Origin: Burkholderiales bacterium
Lineage (GTDB): Bacteria; Pseudomonadota; Gammaproteobacteria; Burkholderiales; Burkholderiaceae_C
Direction: 5' to 3'
Assembly (NCBI GenBank): GCA_016219375.1
Contig: JACRNC010000015.1
Location: 1 to 64,000 of the forward strand
Length of the DNA: 64,000 nucleotides
Shown: positions 1 to 7,327 of the stretch, one piece after another
Numbering within the stretch: the first letter of the stretch is position 1
Layout of the letters: each line of letters begins with the position of its first letter
Translations under genes and position numbers: made by a program
The notes under the pieces: model-generated
The model's input: the letters and a program-made list of their open reading frames with translations, nothing else
The model's database searches: none
What the model was told of the DNA's origin: nothing

Positions 1-1
1 C

Positions 2-109
2 GGCACACGCGACTGGTCGCACATCCGGGCCGTTACCCTCAACCCTGAACGCGACTCTGTGGTCACAACGGCTGTGAGCCGAGGAGACATTCAGCCGATT
101 GCTGCGTGA
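2..109 (+). CDS. 3' end of an unidentified gene (partial)
   Basis: The frame entering the window at base 2 is open for 35 codons and ends at TGA 107-109, giving a tail that ends DIQPIAA. The 5' part lies outside the window and I do not recognise the family. It stops just before the truncated repA, so it probably marks the DNA that replaced the start of repA. It could also be a chance open frame. Confidence 0.3.
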   Translation, partial: GTRDWSHIRAVTLNPERDSVVTTAVSRGDIQPIAA

Positions 110-125
110 CAGAGGCGACAAGTAG

Positions 126-953
126 CTTGACGCGCGCCGCTTCCTTGCGGGAACCGTCGGTGCGCTCGTTGCTCCAGGAGCCACGGGTAAGAGCTTCTGG
201 GCGCTGGAAGCGGCCATGAGCATCGCATGCAGCGTTGCCGGCGGCGACCTCGTGGGCCTTGCCCCCGCACACACCGGGCGCGTGGTCTATCTGGCCGGGG
301 AAGACCCGCCGCCCGCGCTTGTCCGGCGCATTCACGCCATCGGCCAGCACCTCGGGCATACAGCCCGCCAAGCCATCGCCGAGAACCTCGTGCTTGAGCC
401 GATCATGGGCAAGCGCCTGAACGTCATGGACGAGGCTCACTTGCGCCGCGTCATCGAGTACAGCGCCGGGGCGAGGCTGATCGTGCTGGACACCCTGAGC
501 CGCATCCACGCCCTCGATGAGAACAGCAACGGCAACATGGCCCACCTCGTGGCCGTGCTGGAGCAGGTCGCGGCTACCACGGGCGCATCCGTGCTCTACC
601 TGCACCACGTCAGCAAAGGAAGCGCCCGCGAAGGGCAGACCGACCAGCAGCAGGCCGCGCGTGGCGCGTCCGCGCTGATCGACAACGCCAGGTGGTGCGG
701 TTACGTCGCCCGCATGACTGAGGACGAGGCGAAGCGCCTCAGCGACCGCGCCCATGACCGGCAACCCATCGGCGATGAGCGGCGCGGCTTCTTCGTGCGT
801 TTCGGCGTCAGCAAGCAGAACTACGACGCCACGCCGCTTGATCGCTGGTACATGCGGCACGCCGGCGGCGTGCTGGTGCCGGTGGAGCTGTATGAGGCCA
901 GCCGGAATGAGGAAAAGGGACGTGACGGTCGGAGGCGAGGCGATGGCTTTTGA
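126..953 (+). pseudogene. repA: 5'-truncated IncQ-type RepA replicative helicase
   Basis: RepA of IncQ plasmids is a hexameric RecA-fold helicase (about 280 aa) that opens oriV. The reading frame shows FLAGTVGALV, a P-loop (GATGKSF) at 177-197, a Walker B-like IVLDTLSR, LHHVSKG and the typical ending FFVRFGVSK. The frame is closed by TAG at 123-125, and between there and the first ATG (216) there is no ATG, GTG or TTG. Initiation at 216 would lose the P-loop. The homologous part begins near 138, so about 20-30 N-terminal residues and the start codon are missing, apparently through a recombination junction near 126-140. The 3' end overlaps repC by 11 bases, as in IncQ replicons. Probably non-functional unless fused to something upstream. 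Confidence 0.82.
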
Positions 954-1812
954 CCTCACCCATGCCAGGCACGATCCAATGCACTGCTTGGTCCCCGGCT
1001 TGTTCCGCAGTCTCAAGCGCGGCGAACGGAAGAAGCTCAAGCTCGATGTGACGTATCACTACGCCGAAAATGAACTAGCGCGGTTCGTCGGATTCGAGCC
1101 TCTTGGTGCTGATGACATGCGGCTGCTGCAAGGTCTTGTGGCTCTTGGAGGGCCGAAGGGCATCATCCTGACGCCAGAGCCAACAGCGGACTTGCCGAAG
1201 CAACTCCGTCTATTCCTTGAGCCGAAGTTCGACGCGGTAGGGCAGGATGCGCTGGTCGTGAGAGAGAGTATGACCAGCCTGCTAGGCGAAATCGGCTTGA
1301 CCGATGGCGGCGACAATATCAGGGCGATCAAGGCGAGCTTGCTGCGCATGGCAAACGTGACGGTGGTCGTCACCAAGGGGAGCAGGCAAAGGTCTTTTCA
1401 TCTGATGAGCTACGCCTTCGACGAGGAGGACGGGCGGCTATTCGTCGCGCTGAACCCTCAGATTGCAGAGGCGATTCTTGGGCGTCGCCCGTATACCCGC
1501 ATCGAGATGGCCGAGGTGCGGGCGCTACAGACTGACCCGGCCCGTCTGATTCACCAGCGGCTATGCGGCTGGATCGATCCGGGCAAAGCCGGGCGTGTGG
1601 AACTGGATACCCTTTCCGGTTATGTCTGGCCGGACCAGGCGAACGCCGAGGCCATGAAGAAGCGCCGCCAGAAGGCCCGCAAGGCTCTGGCCGAGCTTGC
1701 CACCGTGGGATGGAAGGTCAGCGAGTATGCGGCAGGGAAGTGGGAAATTGGCAGGCCGAAGCCCGTAGTAACGTTCCCCAAGCTCCGTAGCAACGTTCCC
1801 CTTCACCCGTAG
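943..1812 (+). CDS. repC: IncQ-type replication initiator RepC
   Basis: A 289-aa protein of the usual RepC length. RepC binds the oriV iterons and directs strand opening in IncQ plasmids. It begins MAFDLTHARHDPMHCL and contains RSLKRGERKKLKLDV, EVRALQTDPARLIHQRLCGWIDPGK and KRRQKARKAL, all typical of the RSF1010 RepC family. The ATG at 943 follows a GGAGGCGAGG Shine-Dalgarno and lies inside the end of repA, so the two were translationally coupled. The last codons (1765-1812) are made of iteron DNA, so the C-terminus is encoded by the origin itself. No repB primase is present in the window. Confidence 0.9.
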   Translation: MAFDLTHARHDPMHCLVPGLFRSLKRGERKKLKLDVTYHYAENELARFVGFEPLGADDMRLLQGLVALGGPKGIILTPEPTADLPKQLRLFLEPKFDAVGQDALVVRESMTSLLGEIGLTDGGDNIRAIKASLLRMANVTVVVTKGSRQRSFHLMSYAFDEEDGRLFVALNPQIAEAILGRRPYTRIEMAEVRALQTDPARLIHQRLCGWIDPGKAGRVELDTLSGYVWPDQANAEAMKKRRQKARKALAELATVGWKVSEYAAGKWEIGRPKPVVTFPKLRSNVPLHP

Positions 1813-1830
1813 CAACGTTCCCCGCCTCAA
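1765..1830 (+). repeat. Three 22-bp oriV iterons overlapping the repC stop
   Basis: The core GTAG(C/T)AACGTTCCCC occurs at 1765-1779, 1787-1801 and 1809-1823, in direct orientation with an exact 22-bp period. The first copy has T instead of C at position 5. Length, number and position beside repC fit IncQ-family RepC-binding iterons. The first two copies and part of the third code for the RepC C-terminus. Confidence 0.85.
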
Positions 1831-2013
1831 ACCGGAAAACAGAGCAACGGCGCGGGCTTGCGGCTAGTCCGCAAATTCCATCCATGATCTTCCAAGATCA
1901 TCCACTAGGCGAGGCACTTGCCGCCGCCCTTTAGGGCGACGCCAAGTCCTTGCCGATGGTCGGCCTGCGGCCGAGTTGTACGCCAGAAGGGCGGTCAGCT
2001 CCGGCCGGTTCTT

Positions 2014-2026
2014 TTTAGCGGCTAAA
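2014..2026. promoter_or_regulatory. KorB operator (site 1)
   Basis: TTTAGCGGCTAAA matches the IncP KorB operator TTTAGC(G/C)GCTAAA exactly. KorB is the global repressor and ParB-like partition protein of IncP-1 plasmids. No korB gene is visible in the window. Confidence 0.85.
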
Positions 2027-2031
2027 ACGCT

Positions 2032-2048
2032 GCGCCCCTCAAGTGTCA
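2032..2048 (-). repeat. IncP (TrfA-type) oriV iteron, minus orientation
   Basis: On the minus strand this reads TGACACTTGAGGGGCGC, the 17-bp iteron recognised by TrfA in IncP-1 (RK2) origins. It pairs as an inverted repeat with the copy at 2316-2332. Confidence 0.75.
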
Positions 2049-2061
2049 ATCAATAGGCAGG

Positions 2062-2095
2062 TGTTGTATGTTGTAGCGTGCTACAACATACAACA
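2062..2095. repeat. 34-bp perfect palindrome
   Basis: Two 16-base arms (2062-2077, beginning TGTTGTATGTTG, and 2080-2095) are perfect reverse complements around a 2-base spacer (GT). It is too symmetric and T-poor to be a simple terminator. An operator, a partition site or a single-strand initiation hairpin is possible. Confidence 0.85.
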
Positions 2096-2162
2096 GTTCA
2101 ATTCGATGCCCTGGCCACGGCATGAGATCGGCCTTTCTTTCGCGCGCTACGTCGAGCTGCAG

Positions 2163-2303
2163 CATCGTCATCTCCGGCGAGGCTGGCCATGTCCGGGCCA
2201 TGGTCGACCATCGTCACGTCCGACGATGCACCGAGGGCCCCATCGCCAGTTCTGACGATGACGGCCGCCGGCGCTGGAGCTCGCATCGCCACTTCTGACG
2301 ATG
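2163..2303. repeat. Cluster A of a 20-bp palindromic repeat (4 copies)
   Basis: Imperfect palindromes of the form CATCG(T/C)CA..GACGATG lie at 2163-2182 (degenerate right arm), 2209-2228, 2241-2260 and 2284-2303, 32-46 bases apart. Related copies form cluster B at 9550-9721. The arms CATCG/CGATG are nearly invariant while the centre varies. Confidence 0.8.
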
Positions 2304-2315
2304 CGATCCTCTCTT

Positions 2316-2332
2316 TGACACTTGAGGGGCCG
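2316..2332 (+). repeat. IncP (TrfA-type) oriV iteron, plus orientation
   Basis: TGACACTTGAGGGGCCG agrees with the RK2 iteron in its first 15 bases. With the copy at 2032-2048 it forms a 16-bp inverted repeat (2034-2049 against 2315-2330) spanning about 270 bases. Confidence 0.72.
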
Positions 2333-2529
2333 AGCGGCGGGGAATCTCCAGGCCTACTCCCCTCTTGGCGTTCAATTTTCCGTGCTGAATGAGCTGCCAT
2401 CCCTGTTTCGATGGGCGTGCCTGTGTCATCGGCTCCATGTCAACCATTTCGGCCAATTATTGGAATGTTGTGTAGGCCAGCACTCCGTAACCTTCGGAGT
2501 AGTTCAGTTGATAACGGAGGTTTACGTAC

Positions 2530-2808
2530 ATGGCGACGACAGAAAGCAGCTACCCCGAGGAGCTGGCCGCACGGCTGGCTCTTCAGCAGAAGACCTCGCA
2601 AACAAAGCGCAGGGACTACCTGGCCGCTTTCATGGCGGTGCGCTCGGACGTGAAGGAAGCGATGGAGGCCGGCTACGCGCTCAAGATCATCTGGGAGCAC
2701 CTGCGCGAGGTCGGGCGCATCCCTTTCCGGTATGAGACGTTCCTGAAGTACGTTCGCCAGCACATCACCAATGCGCGGCCTGGCTCCATGGGGCAGGGTA
2801 CGAAGTAA
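2530..2808 (+). CDS. traK: TraK-like oriT-binding relaxosome protein
   Basis: A 92-aa protein with the TraK signature: a basic N-terminal segment (QTKRRDYLAAFMAVRSDV), then GYALKIIWEHLREVGRIPFRYETF. TraK of IncP plasmids binds next to nic and bends DNA to help assemble the relaxosome. The proline-rich tail of RP4 TraK (about 134 aa) is missing. The ATG at 2530 is preceded by GGAGG. In RP4, as I recall it, traK is transcribed away from oriT and divergently from traJ. Here it reads toward oriT on the same strand as traJ, so the unit has been rearranged. Confidence 0.8.
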   Translation: MATTESSYPEELAARLALQQKTSQTKRRDYLAAFMAVRSDVKEAMEAGYALKIIWEHLREVGRIPFRYETFLKYVRQHITNARPGSMGQGTK

Positions 2809-2989
2809 GCAAAGTTCCATGCTCAATCGCTGCAAGCGCATGGCTGAAACGCTGTTACCGGCCTCTTGGATCGCTGCAAGCACGCGGACATTGGCAATTT
2901 CCGTTGGTTTTCCCGCTGCTGGCGCGCTGTTGCGAAGCAACGGTGCGGTTACAGCGCGAAATTCGATGAGTCATACGAGGCAAAAACAA

Positions 2990-3060
2990 CGCCGTAAGGC
3001 GGGCAGGATGTGTGAAGTAGGCCCACCCGCAAGCGGGTTGTCCTTCTTCACTTCCCCTTA
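2990..3060. other. oriT: IncP-type origin of transfer (oriT) with nic site
   Basis: The gap between traK and traJ matches the RP4 oriT closely. The minus strand reads ATCCTG|CCCGCC, which places the nick between 3004 and 3003. Next to it is the imperfect inverted repeat used by TraJ (about 3012-3051: GAAGTAGGCCCACCCGC / GCGGGTTGTCCTTCTTC). The conserved stretch runs on to the traJ start, including AGGCTGCCGGCTACCGCCGG. Confidence 0.88.
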
Positions 3061-3130
3061 TTCGCGCCGGGGGCGCTCAACGGGGCATCCTGCTCTGCGA
3101 GGCTGCCGGCTACCGCCGGCTGGAGAGCGA

Positions 3131-3502
3131 ATGGACGACGAGAAGAGAGTCACGCGGAAGAGCAGCCCGCCCATCAAGGTGTACTGCCTTCCTGAAGAGC
3201 GCGAACTGATCGAGGCGAACGCCAAGAGGGCCGGGGTCAGCGTGGCGCGCTACCTGCGCGACGTGGGCCAGGGCTACCAAATCAAGGGCGTCATGGATTA
3301 CGAATACGTGCGCGAGCTGGTGCGCGTGAATGGTGACCTTGGCCGGCTGGGCGGCTTGCTCAAGCTATGGCTTACCGATGACCCGCGCACGGCCCGCTTC
3401 GGTGACGCCACGATCCTTGCCCTGCTGGGTCGGATCGAAGCCACCCAGGACGAAATGAGCCGGCTCATGAAGTCGGTGGTGCAGCCGAGGGCCGAGCCTT
3501 GA
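3131..3502 (+). CDS. traJ: TraJ oriT-recognition protein
   Basis: A 123-aa protein, the same length as RP4 TraJ, which binds the oriT inverted repeat and recruits the TraI relaxase to nic. It contains SPPIKVYCLPEERELIE (ribbon-helix-helix N-terminus), VNGDLGRLGGLLKLWL, DDPRTARFGDATILALL and the ending VVQPRAEP, all strongly conserved in the IncP family. The ATG at 3131 follows GGAGAGCGA. A KorB operator lies between its stop and traI. The three relaxosome proteins and oriT appear intact, so the element could probably be mobilised by a helper. Confidence 0.92.
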   Translation: MDDEKRVTRKSSPPIKVYCLPEERELIEANAKRAGVSVARYLRDVGQGYQIKGVMDYEYVRELVRVNGDLGRLGGLLKLWLTDDPRTARFGDATILALLGRIEATQDEMSRLMKSVVQPRAEP

Positions 3503-3506
3503 GCTT

Positions 3507-3519
3507 TTTAGCGGCTAAA
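3507..3519. promoter_or_regulatory. KorB operator (site 2)
   Basis: A perfect TTTAGCGGCTAAA lies in the 34-base gap between traJ and traI, right before the relaxase gene. It implies the transfer genes once answered to an IncP KorB protein. Confidence 0.85.
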
Positions 3520-3536
3520 GAGCCAGGGGCCGGCCG

Positions 3537-5345
3537 ATGATCGCCAAGCACGTACCCATGCGCTCGCTGGGCAAGTCCGACTTCGCCGGCCTGGTGAACT
3601 ACGTTACCGACGCGCAGAGCAAGGATCACCGGCTGGGCCAGGTGCAGATCACGAACTGCGATGCCGCGTCCGTGCAGGACGCCATCACCGAGGTTCTGGC
3701 GACCCAGCACACGAACACGCGGGCCAAGGGCGACAAGACCTATCACCTGATCGTCAGCTTCCGGGCCGGCGAGCAGCCCAGCGCCGACACCCTGCGGGCG
3801 ATTGAGGAACGAATCTGCGGCGGGCTGGGCTATGGCGAACACCAGCGCGTCAGTGCCGTTCACAACGACACCGACAACCTGCACATCCACATCGCCATCA
3901 ACAAGATTCACCCGACCCGGAACACGATGCACGAGCCGTACTACTCGCATCGGGCGCTGGCCGAGCTTTGCACGACCCTGGAGCGCGACTACGGGCTGGA
4001 GCGGGACAACCACGAACCACGCCAGCGCGGTGCCGAGGGCAGGGCGGCCGACATGGAGCGGCACGCGGGCGTGGAAAGCCTGGTCGGCTGGATCAAGCGG
4101 GAATGCCTGGACGAGATCAAGGGCGCGCAGTCCTGGCAGGAGCTGCACCAGGTCATGCGCGACAACGGCCTGGAACTGCGCGAGCGTGCGAACGGCCTGG
4201 TGATCGAGGCCGGCGACGGAACGATGGTCAAGGCGAGCACCCTAGCCCGCGACCTTTCCAAGCCGAAGCTGGAGGCCCGGCTTGGCCCGTTCGAGGCTGC
4301 GCCCGAACGGCAGACACGAACCAAAGCGAAGCGGCAGTACCAGAAAGACCCGATCCGCTTGCGCGTGAACACCGTCGAGCTGTACGCCCGGTACAAGGAG
4401 GCACAGCAGCACCTCACGGCCACCAGGGCCGGCGCGCTGACCGAGGCGAAGCGCCGGAAGGTTCGGGCCGTCGAGAACGCCAAGAAGGCGGCGACCACCA
4501 AACGGGCGGCGATCAAACACCTGACAGATGGCCGGCTGACTAAGCGGCTGCTTTACAGCCAGGCCAGCGCCGCCCTGCGGACCGATCTGGAGGCGATCCA
4601 CAAGCGCTACGACCAGGAGCGGACGGCGATCTACCAAGCGCACAGCCGGCGCACTTGGGCTGACTGGCTCAAGCACCAAGCCCAGGCCGGCGACGGCCAG
4701 GCGCTCGATGCGCTGCGCGCCCGCGAGGCGGCCCAGGGCCTCAAACGCAACACCATCCAGGGCAACGGTCCCGCCAAGCCCGGCCATGCCCCGGTGATCG
4801 ACAACATCACGAAGAAGGGCACGATCATCTACCGCGCCGGCAGCTCGGCCGTGCGCGATGACGGCGAGCGCTTGGCCGTATCCAGCCAGGCCGACCGCGC
4901 CGGCGTCGTGACAGCGCTGCGCCTAGCGATGGAACGCTACGGCGAGCGCATCACCGTCAGCGGCAGCGTGGAGTTCAAGGCCGCCGTGATCCGGGCGGCC
5001 GTGGATGCTCAGCTTCCCATCACGTTCGCCGATCCGGCCCTGGAGAGCCGGCGGCAGGCCGAGGTCACCAAGGCACAGGTCAAGCGCCGGCCGAGTGTGC
5101 CGGCAGTCGGCCAGGAACCGCCGCCACATCGCCGGCACGGCCTGTGCACGCTCGGCCAGCTCGACAGCCTGCACATCGAGGGTAGGGCCCAGCGGCCGAC
5201 TCAGGCCACCCATATCCCGACTCCGCCAGCGGCCAAGATGCAGAAGTTGGCACCGTCTGAGCTGGAGAAGCGCGAGGCGCGGCTACGGGCGCAGATGGAA
5301 GCCAAGAAGGCGAAACGCCAGGGTAGGAAGGGGCGCGGCGTTTGA
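3537..5345 (+). CDS. traI: TraI relaxase (MOBP family)
   Basis: A 602-aa relaxase that nicks oriT and stays covalently bound to the 5' end during conjugal transfer. It starts MIAKHVPMRSLGKSDFAGLV and has the catalytic tyrosine at residue 22, as in RP4 TraI, plus the motif III histidine cluster (HNDTDNLHIHIAINKIHP), then the conserved RALAELCTTLERDYGLERDNHE and HAGVESLVGWIKREC. It is about 130 residues shorter than RP4 TraI; the C-terminal half is divergent and ends in a Lys/Arg-rich tail. It follows traJ across a KorB operator. The N-terminal nicking domain looks complete. Confidence 0.92.
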   Translation: MIAKHVPMRSLGKSDFAGLVNYVTDAQSKDHRLGQVQITNCDAASVQDAITEVLATQHTNTRAKGDKTYHLIVSFRAGEQPSADTLRAIEERICGGLGYGEHQRVSAVHNDTDNLHIHIAINKIHPTRNTMHEPYYSHRALAELCTTLERDYGLERDNHEPRQRGAEGRAADMERHAGVESLVGWIKRECLDEIKGAQSWQELHQVMRDNGLELRERANGLVIEAGDGTMVKASTLARDLSKPKLEARLGPFEAAPERQTRTKAKRQYQKDPIRLRVNTVELYARYKEAQQHLTATRAGALTEAKRRKVRAVENAKKAATTKRAAIKHLTDGRLTKRLLYSQASAALRTDLEAIHKRYDQERTAIYQAHSRRTWADWLKHQAQAGDGQALDALRAREAAQGLKRNTIQGNGPAKPGHAPVIDNITKKGTIIYRAGSSAVRDDGERLAVSSQADRAGVVTALRLAMERYGERITVSGSVEFKAAVIRAAVDAQLPITFADPALESRRQAEVTKAQVKRRPSVPAVGQEPPPHRRHGLCTLGQLDSLHIEGRAQRPTQATHIPTPPAAKMQKLAPSELEKREARLRAQMEAKKAKRQGRKGRGV

Positions 5346-5357
5346 TACTTGCATGGG

Positions 5358-5385
5358 TGACTGCATAGTTCTATGATTGCAGTCA
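5358..5385. promoter_or_regulatory. Palindromic operator upstream of fitAB
   Basis: TGACTGCA (5358-5365) and TGCAGTCA (5378-5385) form 8-bp arms, with inner CATAG/CTATG arms. The site is 28 bases upstream of the antitoxin gene, where FitA/VapB-type complexes repress their own promoter. Confidence 0.6.
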
Positions 5386-5412
5386 TGGAAAGCAAGTGAG
5401 AGGTTTTGAATT

Positions 5413-5667
5413 ATGGCAATTCTGACTGTAAGGAATGTGCCGGATGACGTGCATCGCGCTTTGCGCGTGCGGGCGGCCCAACATGGCCGCAGCACGGAAG
5501 CGGAGGTGCGCGAGATTCTGGCGGCCGTGGTCAAGCCGGAGAAGCGCGTGCGTGTGGGTGAAGCCCTAGCCGCCATCGGCCGCAAGATCGGGCTGACCAA
5601 TGAGGATTTCGCCGTGTTCGAGAGCGTGCGCGACAAGACGCCGGCCAAACCGTTGAGCTTCGACTGA
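5413..5667 (+). CDS. FitA/VapB-type antitoxin (ribbon-helix-helix)
   Basis: An 84-aa protein beginning MAILTVRNVPDDVHRALRVR, a ribbon-helix-helix DNA-binding N-terminus of the FitA/StbC kind, followed by STEAEVREIL and a C-terminal toxin-binding tail (PAKPLSFD). It should bind the palindrome just upstream and neutralise the adjacent PIN-domain toxin; the two genes abut with no gap. Such pairs stabilise plasmids and integrated elements by killing cells that lose them. Confidence 0.88.
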   Translation: MAILTVRNVPDDVHRALRVRAAQHGRSTEAEVREILAAVVKPEKRVRVGEALAAIGRKIGLTNEDFAVFESVRDKTPAKPLSFD

Positions 5668-6087
5668 ATGATCGTCCTGGATACCAACGTCGTTTCAGAG
5701 GCGATGAAGCCGGAGCCGGACGCGGCCGTGAGGGCCTGGCTGAACGACCAAGCGGCGGAAACCTTGTACCTGTCCAGCGTCACGCTGGCCGAGTTGCTGT
5801 TTGGCATCCGGGCGCTGCCGGCGGGCAAGCGCAAGAACATGCTCGACCGCGCTCTGGCTGAGCTGCTGGAGCTGTTCAAGGATCGGGTCTTGCCGTTCGA
5901 TACGAATGCAGCGCGCCACTATGCCGACCTGGCCGTGACGGCCAAGAACGGCGGGCGCGGCTTCCCGACGCCAGACGGCTACATCGCGGCCGTTGCAGCC
6001 TCGCGGGGCTTCATCGTGGCATCGCGCGACACATCGCCCTATGAAGCGGCTGGCGTGACTGTCATCAACCCTTGGGAGGATGTATAG
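5668..6087 (+). CDS. FitB/VapC-type PIN-domain ribonuclease toxin
   Basis: A 139-aa PIN-domain protein. The conserved acidic residues of the metal site are visible: D5 in IVLDTNVVSE, E42 in TLAELLFGIRALPAGKRK, and the C-terminal pair in FPTPDGYIAA and ASRDTSPYEAAG. VapC/FitB toxins cleave RNA. The ATG at 5668 immediately follows the antitoxin stop, so the pair is translationally coupled. All residues expected for activity seem present. Confidence 0.9.
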   Translation: MIVLDTNVVSEAMKPEPDAAVRAWLNDQAAETLYLSSVTLAELLFGIRALPAGKRKNMLDRALAELLELFKDRVLPFDTNAARHYADLAVTAKNGGRGFPTPDGYIAAVAASRGFIVASRDTSPYEAAGVTVINPWEDV

Positions 6088-6256
6088 GGCCAGGGACACC
6101 CGTAAGGGCCGAGAACAGAATCACCGAAGTCCGGGCCTCAGTGCCAAGGGCGATACCGATTAGCTAGTGGCGTAGCTCTTCGATGAAACCTTGCCGTGGG
6201 CAAGCGCGAGCTTGGTCAAGGCATTGCCTTTCTTTCATCGAATGGAGATTGCGACC

Positions 6257-7042
6257 ATGAAGCACGTCCGTTTTTTAGCGGCTAAAACCGCGCTCGCTGC
6301 CGTCCTGGCCGGCAGCATCATCATCACCCCGGCGCAGGCCGGCATCCCCGTCATCGACGGCGGCAACCTGGTGCAGAACGTCATGACGGCCATCGAGTCG
6401 GTGGCGCAGACGCTCAAGCAGATCGAGCAGTACCAGACCCAATTGCAGCAGTACGAGAACATGCTGCAAAACACGATGGCCCCGGCGGCCTACATCTGGG
6501 ATCAGGCGCAGTCCACGATCAACGGGCTGATGAACGCCGTCAACACGCTGGACTACTACAGGAACCAGCTCGGCAGTCTCGACGCCTACCTGGGCAAGTT
6601 CCAGGACGTGAGCTACTACCGCAGCTCGCCGTGCTTCTCGGCCGCCGGGTGCTCGGATGCCGAGCGCGCCGCGATGGAGCAAAACCGCCGCCTGGCGAGC
6701 GAGAGCCAGAAGAAGGCGAACGACGCGCTTTTCAAGGGTCTGGAGCAACAGCAGCGCAACCTTACCGCCGACGCTCGCCAGCTCGAACGGCTCCAGTCAG
6801 CGGCGCAGGGTGCGACCGGTCAGATGCAGGCCATCGGCTTCGCCAACCAGCTCGCCGCCAACCAGGCAAACCAGCTCCTGCAAATCCGTGGCTTGCTGAT
6901 CGCGCAGCAGAACGCCGCGACCGCCAGGATGCAGGCGCAGGCCGACCTTGAGGCGCAACAGCAGGCCGCCGGCGCGACTTCTAGGGAATCCAGGATCGAG
7001 CGAACGGCCAGCCCGAGAAACTGGCTCGAACTGACCCGCTGA
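6257..7042 (+). CDS. trbJ: TrbJ conjugal transfer/entry exclusion protein
   Basis: A 261-aa exported protein. The signal peptide ends near AQA-GIPVIDGGNLVQN. The mature part is Gln-rich and alpha-helical (LKQIEQYQTQLQQYENML), like TrbJ/VirB5-type subunits of IncP mating-pair formation. In RP4, TrbJ works with TrbK in entry exclusion. The start at 6257 has GGAG upstream, and the KorB operator at 6274-6286 encodes residues FLAAKT of the signal peptide. Upstream trb genes (trbB to trbI) are absent. Confidence 0.85.
   Translation: MKHVRFLAAKTALAAVLAGSIIITPAQAGIPVIDGGNLVQNVMTAIESVAQTLKQIEQYQTQLQQYENMLQNTMAPAAYIWDQAQSTINGLMNAVNTLDYYRNQLGSLDAYLGKFQDVSYYRSSPCFSAAGCSDAERAAMEQNRRLASESQKKANDALFKGLEQQQRNLTADARQLERLQSAAQGATGQMQAIGFANQLAANQANQLLQIRGLLIAQQNAATARMQAQADLEAQQQAAGATSRESRIERTASPRNWLELTR
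6274..6286. promoter_or_regulatory. KorB operator (site 3), inside trbJ
   Basis: A perfect TTTAGCGGCTAAA lies within the signal-peptide coding region of trbJ. Codon choice there (TTT TTA GCG GCT AAA) is constrained by the operator. Confidence 0.82.
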
Positions 7043-7057
7043 CGGAGGCCCTGCACC

Positions 7058-7327
7058 ATGAAGAAAACGATGCTGCTTGCCGGCCTCGTGGTGGTGCTGG
7101 TGGCCGGCTGCGACAACAAGCCGGTCATCCCGCCCACGCCAGAGGTCAATGACACCAATTGCCAGATCGAGGCGATCAAGAAGATCGAGGATAGGGCCAC
7201 GCGCGAGAAATTCGCCGGGCTGTGCTCGCGTCGGTCTCCGGCTGCCGGCGGCATCGCGCCGACCGAGAAGCCCATGAACTGGCTCGAACTGGCCGACCCG
7301 AAAGACCAGAAGGGGGTGAAGCCATGA
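7058..7327 (+). CDS. trbK: TrbK-like entry exclusion lipoprotein
   Basis: An 89-aa protein with a lipoprotein signal: MKKTMLLAGLVVVLVAGC, lipobox V-A-G-C with Cys18. In IncP plasmids TrbK sits between trbJ and trbL and blocks entry of related plasmids. The order trbJ-trbK-trbL and the short distance to trbJ (15 bases) support the name, since the mature sequence is poorly conserved. Its stop overlaps the trbL start (ATGA). Confidence 0.75.
   Translation: MKKTMLLAGLVVVLVAGCDNKPVIPPTPEVNDTNCQIEAIKKIEDRATREKFAGLCSRRSPAAGGIAPTEKPMNWLELADPKDQKGVKP

Larger units (their letters stand above)
1813..2529. other. Non-coding origin-like region between repC and traK
   Basis: I see no convincing gene in these 717 bases. 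They hold the last iteron, an 18-bp palindrome at 1884-1901 (ATGATCTT-CC-AAGATCAT), a KorB operator, two inverted TrfA-type iterons, a 34-bp palindrome and four 20-bp palindromic repeats, each listed separately. The density of palindromes suggests origin and incompatibility functions. Confidence 0.6.

Noticed and set aside
63-1040. Minus-strand frame across the repA region
   Set aside because: It reads through the reverse complement of repA and has no independent support.
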